Origin: Prorocentrum cordatum
Taxonomy: Eukaryota; Sar; Dinophyceae; Prorocentrales; Prorocentraceae
DNA: 64,000 nt
Direction of reading: 5' to 3'
Assembly: GCA_963575745.1 (NCBI GenBank)
Contig: CAUYUJ010015304.1
Span: 257,042 to 321,041 of the forward strand
Shown here: positions 1 to 11,104 of the stretch, in pieces
Position numbering within the stretch: the stretch's first letter is position 1
Layout of the letters: each line of letters begins with the position of its first letter
Position numbers and translations under genes: made by a program
The notes under the pieces: model-generated
What the model saw: only the letters and a program-made list of their open reading frames with translations
What the model was told of the DNA's origin: nothing
Database searches by the model: none

Positions 1-1620
1 CGTTAGCCGGCGCTGGGCGGGTGGCCGAGGGGCCAAAGAAGCGTCAGGGCCAGACACAAGTTTCCGGTGCTGGGAGCGCGGCAGGGAGGCCAGGCGGAAA
101 CGCGGGGCACAAGCACCAGAGCGAGCGCTGCCCAGGCCGACTAAGCCGGCAAGGCCGAGGGGCGCAGCAGGCAGGGCCTGGGCAAAACCTGCAGAAAGCC
201 GGCGCCCCGATAGGAAGGAACCGGCGGCGGCGCAGAGCACCCCGAGGCAGGCGTGAAGGGCGGCGCTCAGTCACGAGCAGGCGACAAGACCAGCCAGCAA
301 TGACGGAGCCAACCCGGGGAGGCGGCCAGCAGGGGAGTTGGCCGCTCGCCAGCACAGGCGCGGGCGGGCCCCACGCCTGTGCGCGATAGGGAGGCAAGCC
401 CCGAGCGGGGGGGCTTGTGGGGGGGACCGAACATGCGCGCGCTGGGAGGCAGCCTCGAGGCCCCGCAGGCCCCGGGCAAGCTGGAGGCCTGCGGGGGGGG
501 GCACCGAATGGGCGCATGATGCGAGAAGCCACGAAGGCAGGAAGGGGAGGGCGGCGGCAGAAGGGGGCCACTGCCAGGGCAGGGGTACCACGCTCAGCAC
601 AGGTTGGGACCGCGATGCCACTGAAGGCTACCAGCGGTGGCTGCTGGAAGCTGACCAGCGCTGGCGGGAAGGGTCATTGCTAGGCCACGAGGGGTCCGCT
701 GGCCGCTTCCCTTTCCCGTGCGAAGGAGCACCCTTCCCTTTGCCTTTTGCGCAGTCAGAGCATCGCCTCCGCTTGTCAAGTTTGCGATACCACTCAGAGT
801 TCCAGTCGACGTGCATGTCCTTCTTCCAGCAGAGCCAGCGCACGTCGTAGTTGACCTCGCTGAGATCAGTAACGAAGCCTCTGCAAAAAGTCAGGGTCGC
901 GACGCAGCGTCTTGGTCGGAGCGGGGCCCAGACTCATGATCGCAAACGGCGTTGTCTCGGTGTTCCAGGTAGGGGCCCAGGCAAACTGGCGCCTCGGTCT
1001 ACTGTAGAGTCCATCATCCTTGTCCGAGTGGGGAGCGGGCAACGAGACGCGGGGCGTGTGGCGTGGTGCCGCCTCCCGTCTCCAAGGCGGGGTGGTCTCC
1101 GCTGGGCCTCGGCCGCGCTCCCTCGGAGGTGCGTCTGGGCTGCGCTGTTCGCCGGTCCTGGGGGCAGTGCGCCCTGGTTCGTCCCCTGCGGTCGGCGATG
1201 CACTGGAAGGGGGCGCCTCTGGCGGTGGGGGCACGGCACGGATGGGGCTGGCAGAAGGGCGCCCGCGGACCGCTGGCCGAGGGGAGCTGCCAGGGCTGCG
1301 CGTCCTCCCGGAACGCCCACTGGCAGGACTTTCCGGGGGGGCGCCGCTGCTCCAGTCGCAGGAGCACCTGCGGGAGGGCTCGCGGGTGGCCGAGCAGGGG
1401 CAGGAGCTCCTCCTCCTCCGTCCTGTCCTGCCGAGCCTCTGGGGAGGCATCCGACGAGTCGGCGCGCCCGTCCTTGCCGCTGGCGCGGACTGGTGCAGTT
1501 CCCCGCCCAGAGAGGACCTCTGGGGACTGGCTCCGGGCGCGTCACTCCGTGCCTGGCCTCGGCAGCGCTGTGGGGAGGGCGGCAGCCTGGGTCGCTCCGC
1601 GTGCGGGGAGCTGCCGCGGG
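1..1620. other. GC-rich sequence, no gene recognised
   Basis: Several overlapping open frames run on both strands, as expected from GC-rich DNA with few stop codons. None shows a recognisable domain, a signal peptide or a plausible composition; they are rich in R, G, A and P. I see no repeat structure here apart from short G runs. Confidence 0.5.
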
Positions 1621-1628
1621 GTCGCGAA

Positions 1629-1646
1629 CTCTCTCTCTCTCTCTCT

Positions 1647-1695
<49 letters not shown>

Positions 1696-1883
1696 GCACA
1701 CACGCACACACGCACACACACACACACACAGACACACAGACACACGCACATATACACACACACACACACACACTCACACACACACACACACAAACGCACA
1801 CGCACACTCTCTCTCACACACACACACACTCACACACACACACACTCTCACATACGTGCGCGCGCACCACAAATAAACACCAC

Positions 1884-1923
<40 letters not shown>

Positions 1924-1995
1924 GCGAACAACCGCACACAACCACACCCAACCACGCACACCACACACACACACACACACAACAAAAAAACAAAA

Positions 1996-2039
<44 letters not shown>

Positions 2040-2079
2040 ACACGCACCACACGCACCACACACATACGCACAACACACA

Positions 2080-2110
<31 letters not shown>

Positions 2111-2136
2111 TACACACACCACATTCCAGGCCACAC
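1629..2136. repeat. (CT)n/(CA)n compound microsatellite
   Basis: A CT run (about 1629-1688) passes into a long CA-type run with scattered G and T interruptions. A second CT block lies near 1890-1917, followed by more CA to about 2136. All frames across it stay open only because the dinucleotides encode S/L and H/T. Confidence 0.95.
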
Positions 2137-2406
2137 ACACAGAGGTTGAAAGACTTGAACGGTGACCTAGTATTGTTATGTGCGTGCGCTGCGCTGCGAA
2201 TTCCACCTGCTGACACCCTCGACTTCAAACGCGTTGTGAAGCTGAGGTCGAACGACGCAGCGAATCTGGGCCTGCAAACCTGCTCGCCCGAGCACCTCAG
2301 CCAGGGGTCGATCAACGTCGACCGTGTCATAATGCAAGAAGCCTGAGGTGGACGCGCACTTCGCAACCCCGGGGGCAGGTGACGCATTAGCAGGCTCGAC
2401 CTTATG

Positions 2407-2476
2407 GGCTATGGGTCTATAGGGCTATAGGGCTATAGGGCTACAGGGCTATAGGGCTATAGGGCTATAGGGCGAT
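2407..2476. repeat. Tandem octamer CTATAGGG
   Basis: About nine units of the 8-bp motif CTATAGGG, with variants such as CTACAGGG and CTATGGGT. The unit resembles a G-triplet telomere-type repeat but is not the TTTAGGG motif reported for dinoflagellates. Confidence 0.85.
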
Positions 2477-2571
2477 AGAGCACCCGGGCACCCGGGCGGG
2501 CCACCGAAATCGGCGGCACACCTCTCCTAACCATAGGAATCCGCTAGGACCCCTACAGAGGCAAGCTCTGA

Positions 2572-2715
2572 TTGGGGAAATGTTCGGAGGTGCGCGCAGA
2601 TTGCTTGAACCCGCACTCGGCGCCATCCCTGGCGCGCAGGGGGGGCCCAAGCGCCGATCTAAGAAATCCGAGCGGAGTTCCGAAAATTCATGTCGATACC
2701 ATTCCTTCTTGATGA
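2572..2715. mobile_element. Foldback element family 1, copy 1 (MITE-like)
   Basis: Imperfect inverted arms: the left arm has TTCGGAGGTGCGCGCAGATT, and the complement of the right arm reads TTCGGAACTCCGCTCGGATT. The core is a GGCGCC-rich hairpin. Related copies lie near 11195-11400, 22485-22615 and 38020-38130. No coding capacity. Exact ends and target duplication are not resolved. Confidence 0.55.
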
Positions 2716-2935
2716 TGGAGGGGGAGGCGAAAAATATCAGGTCGGAGCTGCCCCTGCTCCTCGTGAACACAGTCCCCTTGCAGAACATCGTCCCGATTGC
2801 CCCGTATCCCCGAGGGCCCGGAGCGCGGGCGCAAAGCGCAGGCAGCGCGCGACCTGACCGGGTGAGCGGGGGCGCGGGGGGGGGAGGATGGAGACAGAGA
2901 CAGGGGAGGGAGGAGATGCGGGAGGGAAGGGAGGT

Positions 2936-3024
2936 CCTCCTCCTCCTCCTCCTCCTCCTCCTCCTCCTCCTCCTCCTCCTCCTCCTCCTCCTGCTCCTCC
3001 TCCTCATCATCATCATCATCGCAC
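2936..3024. repeat. (TCC)n tract ending in (CAT)n, 3' flank of LINE A
   Basis: About 23 CTC triplets with one CTG interruption, followed by a short CAT run. It lies directly beyond the 3' end of LINE A, which is on the minus strand. A matching (CTC)n tract adjoins the LINE's other end at 10877-10906. Confidence 0.9.
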
Positions 3025-3123
3025 ATCCCGAGGCACCAGAGGCAATCCACGAGTCACAATAAGAATAAACATTGCTGCAGCAAGTCTACCTCTGAAGGTG
3101 CAGCAAAGGGCAAAAGGAGAGAA

Positions 3124-4920
3124 TTACACAGCCCTATTTGGCTGGTTTTCCTCAAGGTGCCTCTTGAGGGCTAATTGTTTTGCTTCTTCGGCTTTATCTG
3201 TAACTGCTGAGTCAAAACCCTCAACAGAGAGCCCGAAGGAAGCAGCAACGTGTTCCTTTTCCCACCACTCCCCCCACACCGCCACATTAGGGACTGAAAA
3301 ATCAGCCGTGGGCTTACGCCAGCATAGCACAGCAGCTTTGGGAGCAAGCATCGCTGCAATCGCCTGCGGGGTTGGGGCCCTCCAAGCCCCCACAGTCCAA
3401 CCACTGTATTGGCGAGACCCGCAGGGAAATTGCAATTTACGGGCACGGTTGCGCTGTTTGCGCAGAGTCTCGGAGGGTGGCGACACGTTGCATGGTTTGG
3501 CAAGGCTCAGAACGGCCTCCCAGGCACACCCGCCACAAGCAGCACAAACAAGAACCGTGGGGCTCTTAGGCGGAGCGGGCGGCAGCCCAGAGGTAACAAA
3601 AACCTCAGCTTGCCTAAGCACATGTCCTTGCAATGCTGCAAGGATGCTTAGCTCTTCTGACACTTCAGGGGCGACAATGGGCCTGCCTTTGCAACGCTTA
3701 GTCGAATTCCCTGGAGGACTGCTAGAGAGGGGAGACCCACCCGCCTCCCCCGAGGTCGCCCGAGGAGGGAGGGGGAGGGCGTCGTAGTCTTCGCGCTCGG
3801 CTATCAAAACCTCTTGGGTAGCAGCCCAGCGCGCAAATTATTTGACAATATCTGCCAGGGCAGCTAGAGCATGCATACAGTCAGAAGTGGCAGGATGCTG
3901 GCTAACTCCACGCCCCGCGTACACATCAGCAGCGCGATTACCATTCCACTCACACTCAGAGATGCGCCCCTCGGCAACAGCTGAGAAGGAAAGGTGGGCT
4001 TTGACCTTCACTGCACTAATGGATGGAGGCTTCCTGTTGATTTCTTCCCACAAGTGGCATCGAGAATGCCGAACAGAGGTGGACCAGATCTTATCATTGA
4101 CAGCATCTACGGTGCCCTGGCAGTCAATGTGGAAAACAGTTTCTCCTACAACCAATCCACGAGCTCCCTGCAAGACAGCAACACCCTCCCCATCGCGCGC
4201 GGTCTGAAAGGGTCCTAGATCCCAAGACACCGCGCCACAGACTGCTGCTGACAGAGAGCCGTCATCGTTGAGCTGGGTTAAAGCCCATCCCGCTCTGCGG
4301 GAGAGGGGGCAGGTGGGGTGAAGGCCAGAACCGTCAATGAAAACATGGCCTGACAGGTGTCCTGAGTCAGGCCGTTTTATCCAAACAATGGTGCACTCGC
4401 TATCCCACAATGGTCGATGCACAACCTCTATGGGCATAGGGAAAATACCACAAGCCGCCTTCTCAAGATCCTGACCCGACAGCTGCAACACAGACGCGCA
4501 GCGGAGCAGTCGTGGGCTACAGTACTTATCTCGGTCGGCGGCCCAATGTGGGCAAAGGAAACGCCTGTGCCAGAGGGTACCAGGTTTGCACTTACAAGCC
4601 TGGCAAAGGTCAGTGTCAGATTTCCTGTGGCGCGCTTGTTTGGCTTGGCACCAGTGTTGCTGAGATATCAAAGAGCGCAAACTGGACTGGTGCCTAGCCG
4701 CCCAGGTCTCCGACAGACGGCCCTCCAAGAGCCCAGCCAAAGGCCTCCGGAAAATCGGGCGAGTCCAGCCTGGCGGCTCTTCCATATTGCTAAGCGCAGA
4801 AACATTACGAGCAGCTCGATGGGCCATCCAAACAACCTGCTTGGGAGCAAGCTGGGTGAGACAGATTTCGTCCCCAGCGTCAATGATGACACGGTCGGCC
4901 GAGGGGGGCGCTCCACCCAA
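3124..4920 (-). pseudogene. LINE A zinc knuckle and RNase H, one in-frame stop
   Basis: A C-x2-C...H-x4-C motif (CQACKCKPGTLWHRRFLC) is followed by an RNase H fold: FIDGSG (first Asp), FHIDCQGTVDAV (third acidic position) and GNRAADVYA (last Asp). The usual Glu of the first helix is not obvious; the aligned segment reads VAVLQGARGL. RNase H degrades the RNA strand after reverse transcription. A TAA at 3838-3840 interrupts the frame, which then continues (FARWAATQEVLIAERED...) to 3124 as a C-terminal tail of unknown role. Confidence 0.75.
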
Positions 4921-6668
4921 GCTGTTGGACTGTCAGCAGATACACATGTGCAGGGCTAGCCGCCGAGGCCCACAAGTTGGAGGCCCGTTCCAAATCTCGA
5001 GCTGCCGAAACCAATACAGCCTGCAAAATTCCTAAGGCTGGCCTACCTGTCCATATCGCACGCGCCCAGAAGCCTATGACCTGGGAGTGGTAGAGGCAGA
5101 AGGGGTCCATGACGCGGCCGAGCTTAGTAATGGCCAGCGTGAGGCCAACCGAGGCGCCCTTTTTTATCCATATGCAGGCTGGCAACCGCAGCTCTACGAA
5201 GTAGGTGTAGTTGTCTCCCACTAAGTCCAGACACTCCAGAGCCCCATAAGGCCGTGGCCTGCGGCCCCGCGCGCTGAGTGGATCCGATGTTAGCCCCTGC
5301 CTGCTTCAACTTCAACATTTTGAAGGACCTCAGAAGACCTTTTTAAAACCGAGTCCCAGCCGTGTGAAGCACTCGTCTTTTAGCATCATGGGAGTCCGTG
5401 CCAAGGGATCGCGTGTGCTTTTTCCTCGCGAAGCCGAATTCCTTCCACTCCTGATTCAGAGCGTCCGCCAACTCGGGGTTGGAGGCAATGACGTGAGTCT
5501 TGCTGGCCGCCAACACCAGCTCCAAACGCCTGTACCCAGAGGCAAGAAGGCGTCCAGCGCCTCCTAGTTGTGCAGCGACAAAGCGAGACGAACCTAGGCA
5601 CTGCGCGTGTACATCATCGACTACATTCCTGACTAACACAGCTGGGAATTTATCTGCTGTAGAGACCATGGGCCTGTAAAGTAGGACCTTGACTAGGGAG
5701 GTAGCCAGGGAGCATCCAGCCAGAACCGTCCCGTTAGCTTTAAACACCGACGAGATTGCATCCATGAACGCGAGGCACCTGGGCCCCGAATACAAGCTAC
5801 AAGCCACGTAAATGAGCTCGAGGTTGATATATACTGCTACAGCTTCTTCGAACAGCCGATAGTGCGAGATACGTTCGTAGAATTTCGAAAGGTCAGCGAA
5901 GAGCGTGCCTGAGTCGAAGTCGATTGTCTTAGCATAATGTGACATGATATTATGCTCCCAACCTGCTGTGTCACACTCCTTAGCAAAGCAGCCCCAAAAC
6001 GCCGATATCTGGCGAGATTGTTCCCAAGACCTGGCCAGGCTCTGTCGGAGGCGGGCCCAAGTACGTCCGAGGGAGATGATCAGAGCCAGAGGTCTGAGGT
6101 CAAGGGACTCGGGCTTGCCCGTGAACCCGATCATGGTCGGCCATTTATCCGAAAGGTAAGGCTTCTCTTCCCAGAGGATCAAGATATCCAAAAGTCGATT
6201 CCGAAAATCGTCACTCGAAAGGAGCCATGACCTCGGATTGATGCAATCAATACCAAGGCCGACGTCACGCCGAAAGCGCGTTAGGGCTGCATCTAACACG
6301 TCGAGGCTAGGCTGAGGGAGCGCAGCGTTCTGGGCGGCAACTCTCTGAACATCTGTCAGGCGCGTCTTGGCATCGTGCCACATCGCGCCCCAGGAGTCGC
6401 ACAGGCTGTCGACAGCTGCATCACCTATAAGGGGCACACCTGTGGCGTCCTCTGGCGGTCGCAGCTGCTGCTTATCCTTCGCAAACCTGTGTGCAGCTGT
6501 TCCTCCTCCTCCTACAGTTTCCTTAGCCCACCTCTGCCACTTCTGCCACCTAACCCTTCCTTCTTTGATCAAAACTTTGTCCGCAACATCGGCCGCCAGC
6601 TCAGAAGAAAAAAAAGAAACACAAAAAAAACTCGTCGCCGCCACGAGCAGCCACTGCGAAGAGGTCAT
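4880..6668 (-). pseudogene. LINE A reverse transcriptase, core motifs intact
   Basis: RT motifs in order: LRPLALIISLGRTWARLRQ (finger region), FADLSKFYERI (motif A, catalytic Asp present), GTVLAGCSLATSLVKVLL (motif B region), NVVDDVHAQC (motif C with both Asp). The frame runs open from 6668 to a TAA at 5343. It then continues in the same frame (KGLLRSFKMLKLKQAG...) to 5124, and the thumb-like region appears to move to the adjacent frame (5221-4880). The catalytic residues are kept while stops have accumulated, so this is a fairly young dead copy. Confidence 0.8.
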
Positions 6669-7925
6669 CTAAGCAGCACTGGCCAAGGATAAGGTCGGAG
6701 GTGAGATCGTTTTTGTCGAACTTCCCAAGAATGTCCAGGAGGTTCTGGCAGAAGTCAGGGGGTAGTCATCAGGGTGGCCCCAGAAACTTCGAAGGCGCAT
6801 GATGGCAGGGCGAAAGGTACGCCAAGAGCGGGCCTTAGGGGTAGAGTGCGCATCCCACTGCCTGTCGAGGGCATCCTTAAGTTGGACCTTCTTCCTCTGG
6901 AAGCCTCGAGATCCCCCGGTGCACTGGGACCTGTCGGGGCCGAAGATATCGAACTGTTCACACAAGTTGGTTTCCATGTTATCTAACCACTGGCACCATA
7001 TAGAGTCTAGGTCGCTGGAGTAATCCAAGGCACCCGTGCTCCAACTCCAGGTGGCTTCAGACAGTTCTCTCATACATCCGATTCGGGGATTGGTGGGGAA
7101 GGCCTTCCAAATTACCCTGACATGCATAACCTGGTTCAGGGTGAAATTCCGAAGCCCCATTAAGACGGGAACGCGAGGTGACGAAGGTCCAGCGAACAGG
7201 GCGGAGACCGAGGTGATAGCAGCTGCCACACCTCTGGACACAATGAAATAATCCAAGGTCTGCTTGTGACAGGTCGGAGCCTTGGGCGCAATGATTGTGC
7301 CACCTACAAGCGTACACCAGCCGAGCAGCCCAGGGCCCGAGGCATCAATGTTGAGGTCACCTCCAAGAGCCCAAGAAGTCTTAAGCTGTTCCAGGAACTT
7401 CCCAAGGTCCTCCAAGAGCTGGATGTTTAGGCCAGTGCACCCAATTCCAGTATAGCCATATACAGAGACCCAGTGCATTCCCCCAGGTACGACAGCTTGG
7501 GCGTGGGTGACGACAATCCTCCCACGCCCGACTGGCCCCACCCCGAGCTGCTCATACGAAAGGTGTCTGCTCGCAATATGACGTCGGACAGCGACAGCAA
7601 CACCTGCCGAATTAGCTAGTTGGTGGTCTCCTGTGAGAACAGCAGGAGCATGCTGGGAGTTGAGGCCTCAAAAACCTGCCCAAGAAGTCGCCGAAGATAC
7701 AGGGTCTCCTGCCAAAAGACGCGTCTCCTGGACAGCGACGAAGTCAGGAACCTCCCCCATGAGATGTATCCATTCCCAGACGTCCTGAAACCCGTTCCAG
7801 TTGTTAGGGTTGGTCGTGAAAAATCTCCAAACTTCGTCGTTGCTTTCTTGGGCCTTGGGACGCTGGCCCCCCCCCAACACTCCTGCCTGCAGGATGAGGC
7901 GAAGGGTCGGGAGCAGCAGTAGCAC
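6669..7925 (-). pseudogene. LINE A APE-like endonuclease, frameshifted
   Basis: The domain nicks target DNA to prime reverse transcription. The N-terminal piece lies in the 7925-7668 frame: NPNNWNGFQDVWEWI, then FVAVQETRL, where the Glu of the QE motif is the usual metal ligand. The rest is in the 7541-6669 frame: GGDLNIDA matches the GDxN motif, TLDYFIVSRGV the DY motif, and SPRVPVLM stands where SDHxPV is expected, with His missing. At least one frame change between 7668 and 7541 breaks the domain, so this copy is not functional. Confidence 0.75.
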
Positions 7926-9378
7926 CTGGCGGAGGCGCCTGGTGCCACGTCGGCCGAGGCAAGGGGCCTGCAGCCGAGCTAGCAGAAGTCAACGCCCCCG
8001 CAGAGGAAGCCAACGTAGACGAAGCCGTCGCAGGAGCAGTAGTCGCAGCCGTCGAAGAAGGCGAAGAAGCAGACCCAGCCATTGCACCCGAAGCCGTCGC
8101 AGCTGAGGTACCTGCCGAACTGGAGGGCGAAGTAGGTGCTGCTGCTGATCGGCGTGGGGCACGACGTGATTGTCCAGGTAGCGGGCCAAAAGGTGGCGCT
8201 GGCCCCTGACGGTGATGGCTTGCGATCCAACTCCTCAAGGATTCATATTCATAGTTGTGCATACCAGCGGCAGCTAGCTGTTGATTGCGATTTAGCTTGC
8301 GAAACCAGCGAAGGAAACTCTGACGACTACGCACACCTTTATGCCAAGCACGAACACATATATCATGCGCCAGTTGCCGAGGCGTCTGCATACGCGCGCG
8401 CAAAGTATGCGCAAACCTCGGATGAGCAAGCTCTTGCGCAAAAAAACGCCTCACACCAATCACGATATGCTGCCTCGGCATCTGGCTGCAGTCCGTGATA
8501 CGGGTTGTGGACCCATCGCTGGGCCCAGGCTCTGGCCTGTCGTTCCAAGCAGGGCGCAGGCACAATAGCGCGAGGCCCAGCTGCAGCCATGCGCGAATCT
8601 GGCAAAACTGCCAACCCGCCTCCCCCATGCGCTGGTTCCCTCGCCTCCTGTGGAGAGGGTGCCCCATGGGGAAGGGCAGGCTGGTGGCGACGCATAGCGT
8701 TCTGACGCCCAGGTCGAAGACCCAGTAGACGAGGCGGTAGGTCCACTGGTGGCAATCGTCCAGTACGTGGAGGACCCAGCACCGCAAGTACCCAAGCAGC
8801 TCGCGGCAATCCTCGCCGTCGTGGGTGGACCAGTCGTCGCAGATGCCCCAGCAGAAGCCGTAATCTGTGTCGTTCGTGCCTCCAGCCCAAGGGGGGGCAC
8901 ATCCCTGGCCAGCTGGAGGTCTGGTAGCACCTCTAAGATGGACATGTGGCGACTTCTGCTGGAAACCACGCACCGAACCTCCAGGGAGACTCGCGCCGTG
9001 GAGTCGCCACGGGGTCATCCCCTTCTCAGGGAAGGTGGGGCCAGTGAGTGCGCCGCACTGCGTAGATGCTGATCCACTCATGGCACTGCAAGTTGCAGAT
9101 CGTGTTGAGGAACCAAAGGTAGTAGATGGGGAAGAGGGGCGTGTCCAGGGCAGCCGGGGGCTGTAGTCGCAGGTGACTCTGGTCTGCATCCCACCAAGAC
9201 ACTCTTCATAAGGTAGAGAAAGACAGGCATCATTATTCCAGTTGGTATCCCCGACGCAGAAGTTACCTGCATGTCCACCTGAAACGTGATGCTCTGGAAG
9301 GTATTGATCAGCATCCAAGGTGGCACTCGACGGAGTAGCAAGCAAAACCGAATGCTGGTAGCCGAAGTCATAGTTCAT
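7804..9378 (-). CDS. LINE A spacer frame between ORF1 and endonuclease, function unknown
   Basis: After ORF1 ends, a minus-strand frame runs about 524 codons from an ATG at 9378. The first part (FCVGDTNWNNDACLSLPYEEC) and the basic stretch near 8500-8250 (RRFFAQELAHPRFAHTLRA, then FLRWFRKLNRNQQ) look protein-like. The part after 8200 is Ala/Ser/Pro low complexity. I recognise no domain. Its position suggests the N-terminal extension of ORF2. The same frame continues upstream through ORF1 as an antisense-like shadow with poor composition, so the true start is uncertain. Confidence 0.4.
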   Translation of the reverse strand: MNYDFGYQHSVLLATPSSATLDADQYLPEHHVSGGHAGNFCVGDTNWNNDACLSLPYEECLGGMQTRVTCDYSPRLPWTRPSSPSTTFGSSTRSATCSAMSGSASTQCGALTGPTFPEKGMTPWRLHGASLPGGSVRGFQQKSPHVHLRGATRPPAGQGCAPPWAGGTNDTDYGFCWGICDDWSTHDGEDCRELLGYLRCWVLHVLDDCHQWTYRLVYWVFDLGVRTLCVATSLPFPMGHPLHRRRGNQRMGEAGWQFCQIRAWLQLGLALLCLRPAWNDRPEPGPSDGSTTRITDCSQMPRQHIVIGVRRFFAQELAHPRFAHTLRARMQTPRQLAHDICVRAWHKGVRSRQSFLRWFRKLNRNQQLAAAGMHNYEYESLRSWIASHHRQGPAPPFGPLPGQSRRAPRRSAAAPTSPSSSAGTSAATASGAMAGSASSPSSTAATTAPATASSTLASSAGALTSASSAAGPLPRPTWHQAPPPGATAAPDPSPHPAGRSVGGGPASQGPRKQRRSLEIFHDQP

Positions 9379-9379
9379 G

Positions 9380-10732
9380 TTACCCCTGCTGTGGAGGGCC
9401 TGTAGCGACGCACCCAGCAGCCAGCTTGGCCTTCGCACCATTGAGGATCGATGTAGAACGGCGTGCTGGCTTGCCATTGGCCTTCTTACTGGAGGCTGCT
9501 TCAGCTTCAGGGGCTGCAGGAGCACCAGGCGTAGAAGGCGCAGCCTTGGGGTCAGTTGAGGTACCTGTCGGCTGACTGGCAGCAGCCTCCGTAGCCGCCT
9601 TAGCCTCGTCATCATTAGCTGCTGCATCACCTGGCCCAGGTTCCTCTTGCTGCTCGCATCGTCGCTTCTTAGCTGCCACTCGCTGTTTAGCCAAGGTGTG
9701 CTCTTGCTTGAGCTCATCAGCTTTGGCCTTGACCTGCCCGAAACAGACGGTAGCCAGTTCCCGAAACTTCTCCTGAAGGGCCTCTTTCCTCTTCTGAGCC
9801 TCCGCCAGGTCCTCGGGCGAAACCAATTCCCCCATCTCATCAAGTCCAAATAGACCTCCGTCGTCGAGGTCCAGGGGCTTACCATCCAGGGTTGCGGCCA
9901 AGTCGAGACGAGGGGCAGCAGGAGCGTCGGCGCTGTCAGGCAGTTTCGTGTCCACCGTCTTTGCAAGCTTCTGGACCGCCTGCTTGTAGATGCTGCGGGC
10001 ATGGTCCACTGCTTCTCAACAGGACTCAACTTGGTCCTGGGCCGTGACGAATTGTTCTTCCAGCGCCTCGCAGTAGGTGATGGCCCTGCGGAGGGCTGCC
10101 TCCGCTTGCTCCACCTTCTGCTTCGCCTGGCCGACGCTGATGTTCTCAATGGCCTTCTGCTGATTGAGCAAGTCCAGCTTCGACTGGTACTTGGCTGCCA
10201 TCTCCGCGTCACCATTGGCACGGAGGAGCTGGATGAGGTCTGCCAATCGTGCCTGCTCCTGAGATTCACCATTGGGGCCTGGCCATGCCGATTCTTCCAA
10301 ACAGAAACGTTGGGGCGAAGCAGTTCCTGGCCGCGTGCCGTCAGCAAAGGGTACCGATGGGACTCGCCGTGCAGCGCCAGGCCCTGGGGAAGACACTGCT
10401 GAGGCATCCACCAATTGTCCATCGCGTCGTATCCAGGGCACGCGTCGCGGCGCTTGACCACGATCAGCAGCAGGCCCAGGAGAACGACCAGGCCCACGCG
10501 GACGTTGAAGCACGGCATCATCGGCAGCGGGCATCGGCGCCTTGCAGTGTTTGCACCATTTCCACCATCGCTTGTTGCGTCCACAACCGCATTGCTCACA
10601 CTTGGTCGCGGACGGACTCGAGAAACGGTGGGCAGCGGCCGCGCGCACTGGTGTGTCAGAGCGCTGCATGGCTGCGGGCGGGGCAAACAGAAGTGCACGT
10701 CTGACGGCGCCGTGCTGGACAACGGTCGCCAC
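9380..10732 (-). pseudogene. LINE A ORF1 (zinc ribbon and coiled coil), one in-frame stop
   Basis: The frame opens at 10732 and is interrupted by a single TGA at 10016-10018; it continues in the same frame to 9380, about 450 codons in all. Near residue 45 a zinc-ribbon-like cluster has the pattern C-x2-C then C-x2-C (CEQC...CKHC). The middle is predicted coiled coil, rich in A/E/Q/K (AEMAAKYQSKLDLLNQQK...). The end is acidic and Ala/Pro rich. LINE ORF1 proteins bind the element RNA, often as coiled-coil multimers, so that role is inferred. It lies directly downstream of the spliced leader. The start is the first ATG of the frame after the leader. Confidence 0.7.
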
Positions 10733-10854
10733 AAGGTATCGGCCTCGTGGTATGTGAAAGTGAAAGGGAATTGCTCACGCCCTGGCTTGGCAGCCACCTG
10801 TGGGCGCGAGCTCAAGGAGCTGTCCTGGCCAGCTGCCTTGACAAATGTATTACT

Positions 10855-10876
10855 TGAGCCAAAATGGCTACGGTCC
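10855..10876 (-). other. Exact dinoflagellate spliced-leader sequence (DinoSL)
   Basis: The minus strand reads ACCGTAGCCATTTTGG and then CTCAAG, a full match to the 22-nt leader that dinoflagellates trans-splice onto nuclear mRNAs (first base A, allowed by the degenerate D). It lies 123 nt upstream of the ORF1 ATG, at the 5' edge of LINE A. No splice donor GT follows it, so this is not an SL RNA gene; it is the reverse-transcribed cap of a trans-spliced transcript. Confidence 0.95.
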
Positions 10877-10906
10877 CTCCTCCTCCTCCTCCTCCTCCTC
10901 CTCCTG
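10877..10906. repeat. (CTC)n tract, 5' flank of LINE A
   Basis: Ten triplets starting immediately at the outer end of the DinoSL. It has the same strand phase as the tract at 2936-3004 on the far side of the LINE, so the two look like halves of one interrupted microsatellite. Confidence 0.85.
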
Positions 10907-11010
10907 ACTCCAGGCCCCAAAACCGTGCGACGGACCGTGCGGTGACCGCAGAATCCCCAACGACCACACAGTTTGGTCCGTCCACCCGTCCACCACGGTT
11001 TTGGGTCCCT

Positions 11011-11104
11011 GGAGGTCCCAGTCGCCCGAGGCCAGGCTGTGACCCTGAAGGCCGAGACGTCCTCGGAGGTCGCCCTGGAACCTTGGAGGTCCCAGTCGCC
11101 CGAG
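11011..11104. repeat. Direct repeat, 74-bp spacing
   Basis: The 20-mer GGAGGTCCCAGTCGCCCGAG occurs at 11011-11030 and 11085-11104. Shorter echoes such as ACCGTGCGGTGACC and ACCGTGCAGTGACC lie on either side. No gene is visible in 10907-11190. Confidence 0.7.

Larger units (their letters stand above)
3040..10876 (-). mobile_element. LINE A, near full-length SL-capped non-LTR retrotransposon
   Basis: On the minus strand it reads, in order: DinoSL (10876-10855), ORF1 (10732-9380), a spacer frame (9378-7804), endonuclease (about 7925-6669), reverse transcriptase (6668 to about 4880), then zinc knuckle and RNase H (4920-3124). This is LINE order with both an APE-like endonuclease and RNase H. The copy is dead: ORF1 and ORF2 carry in-frame stops at 10016, 5343 and 3838, and there are frame changes near 6669 and between 5124 and 4920. 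The core RT aspartates survive, so decay is moderate. The 5' edge is sharp at the SL. The 3' edge, somewhere near 3025-3060, is uncertain because I see no clear poly(A). Confidence 0.85.

Noticed and set aside
851-2346. Open frames of 340-430 codons over the CT/CA microsatellite
   Set aside because: Most of their length is S/L and H/T homopolymer from the dinucleotide repeat; the rest is GC-rich sequence open in several frames at once.
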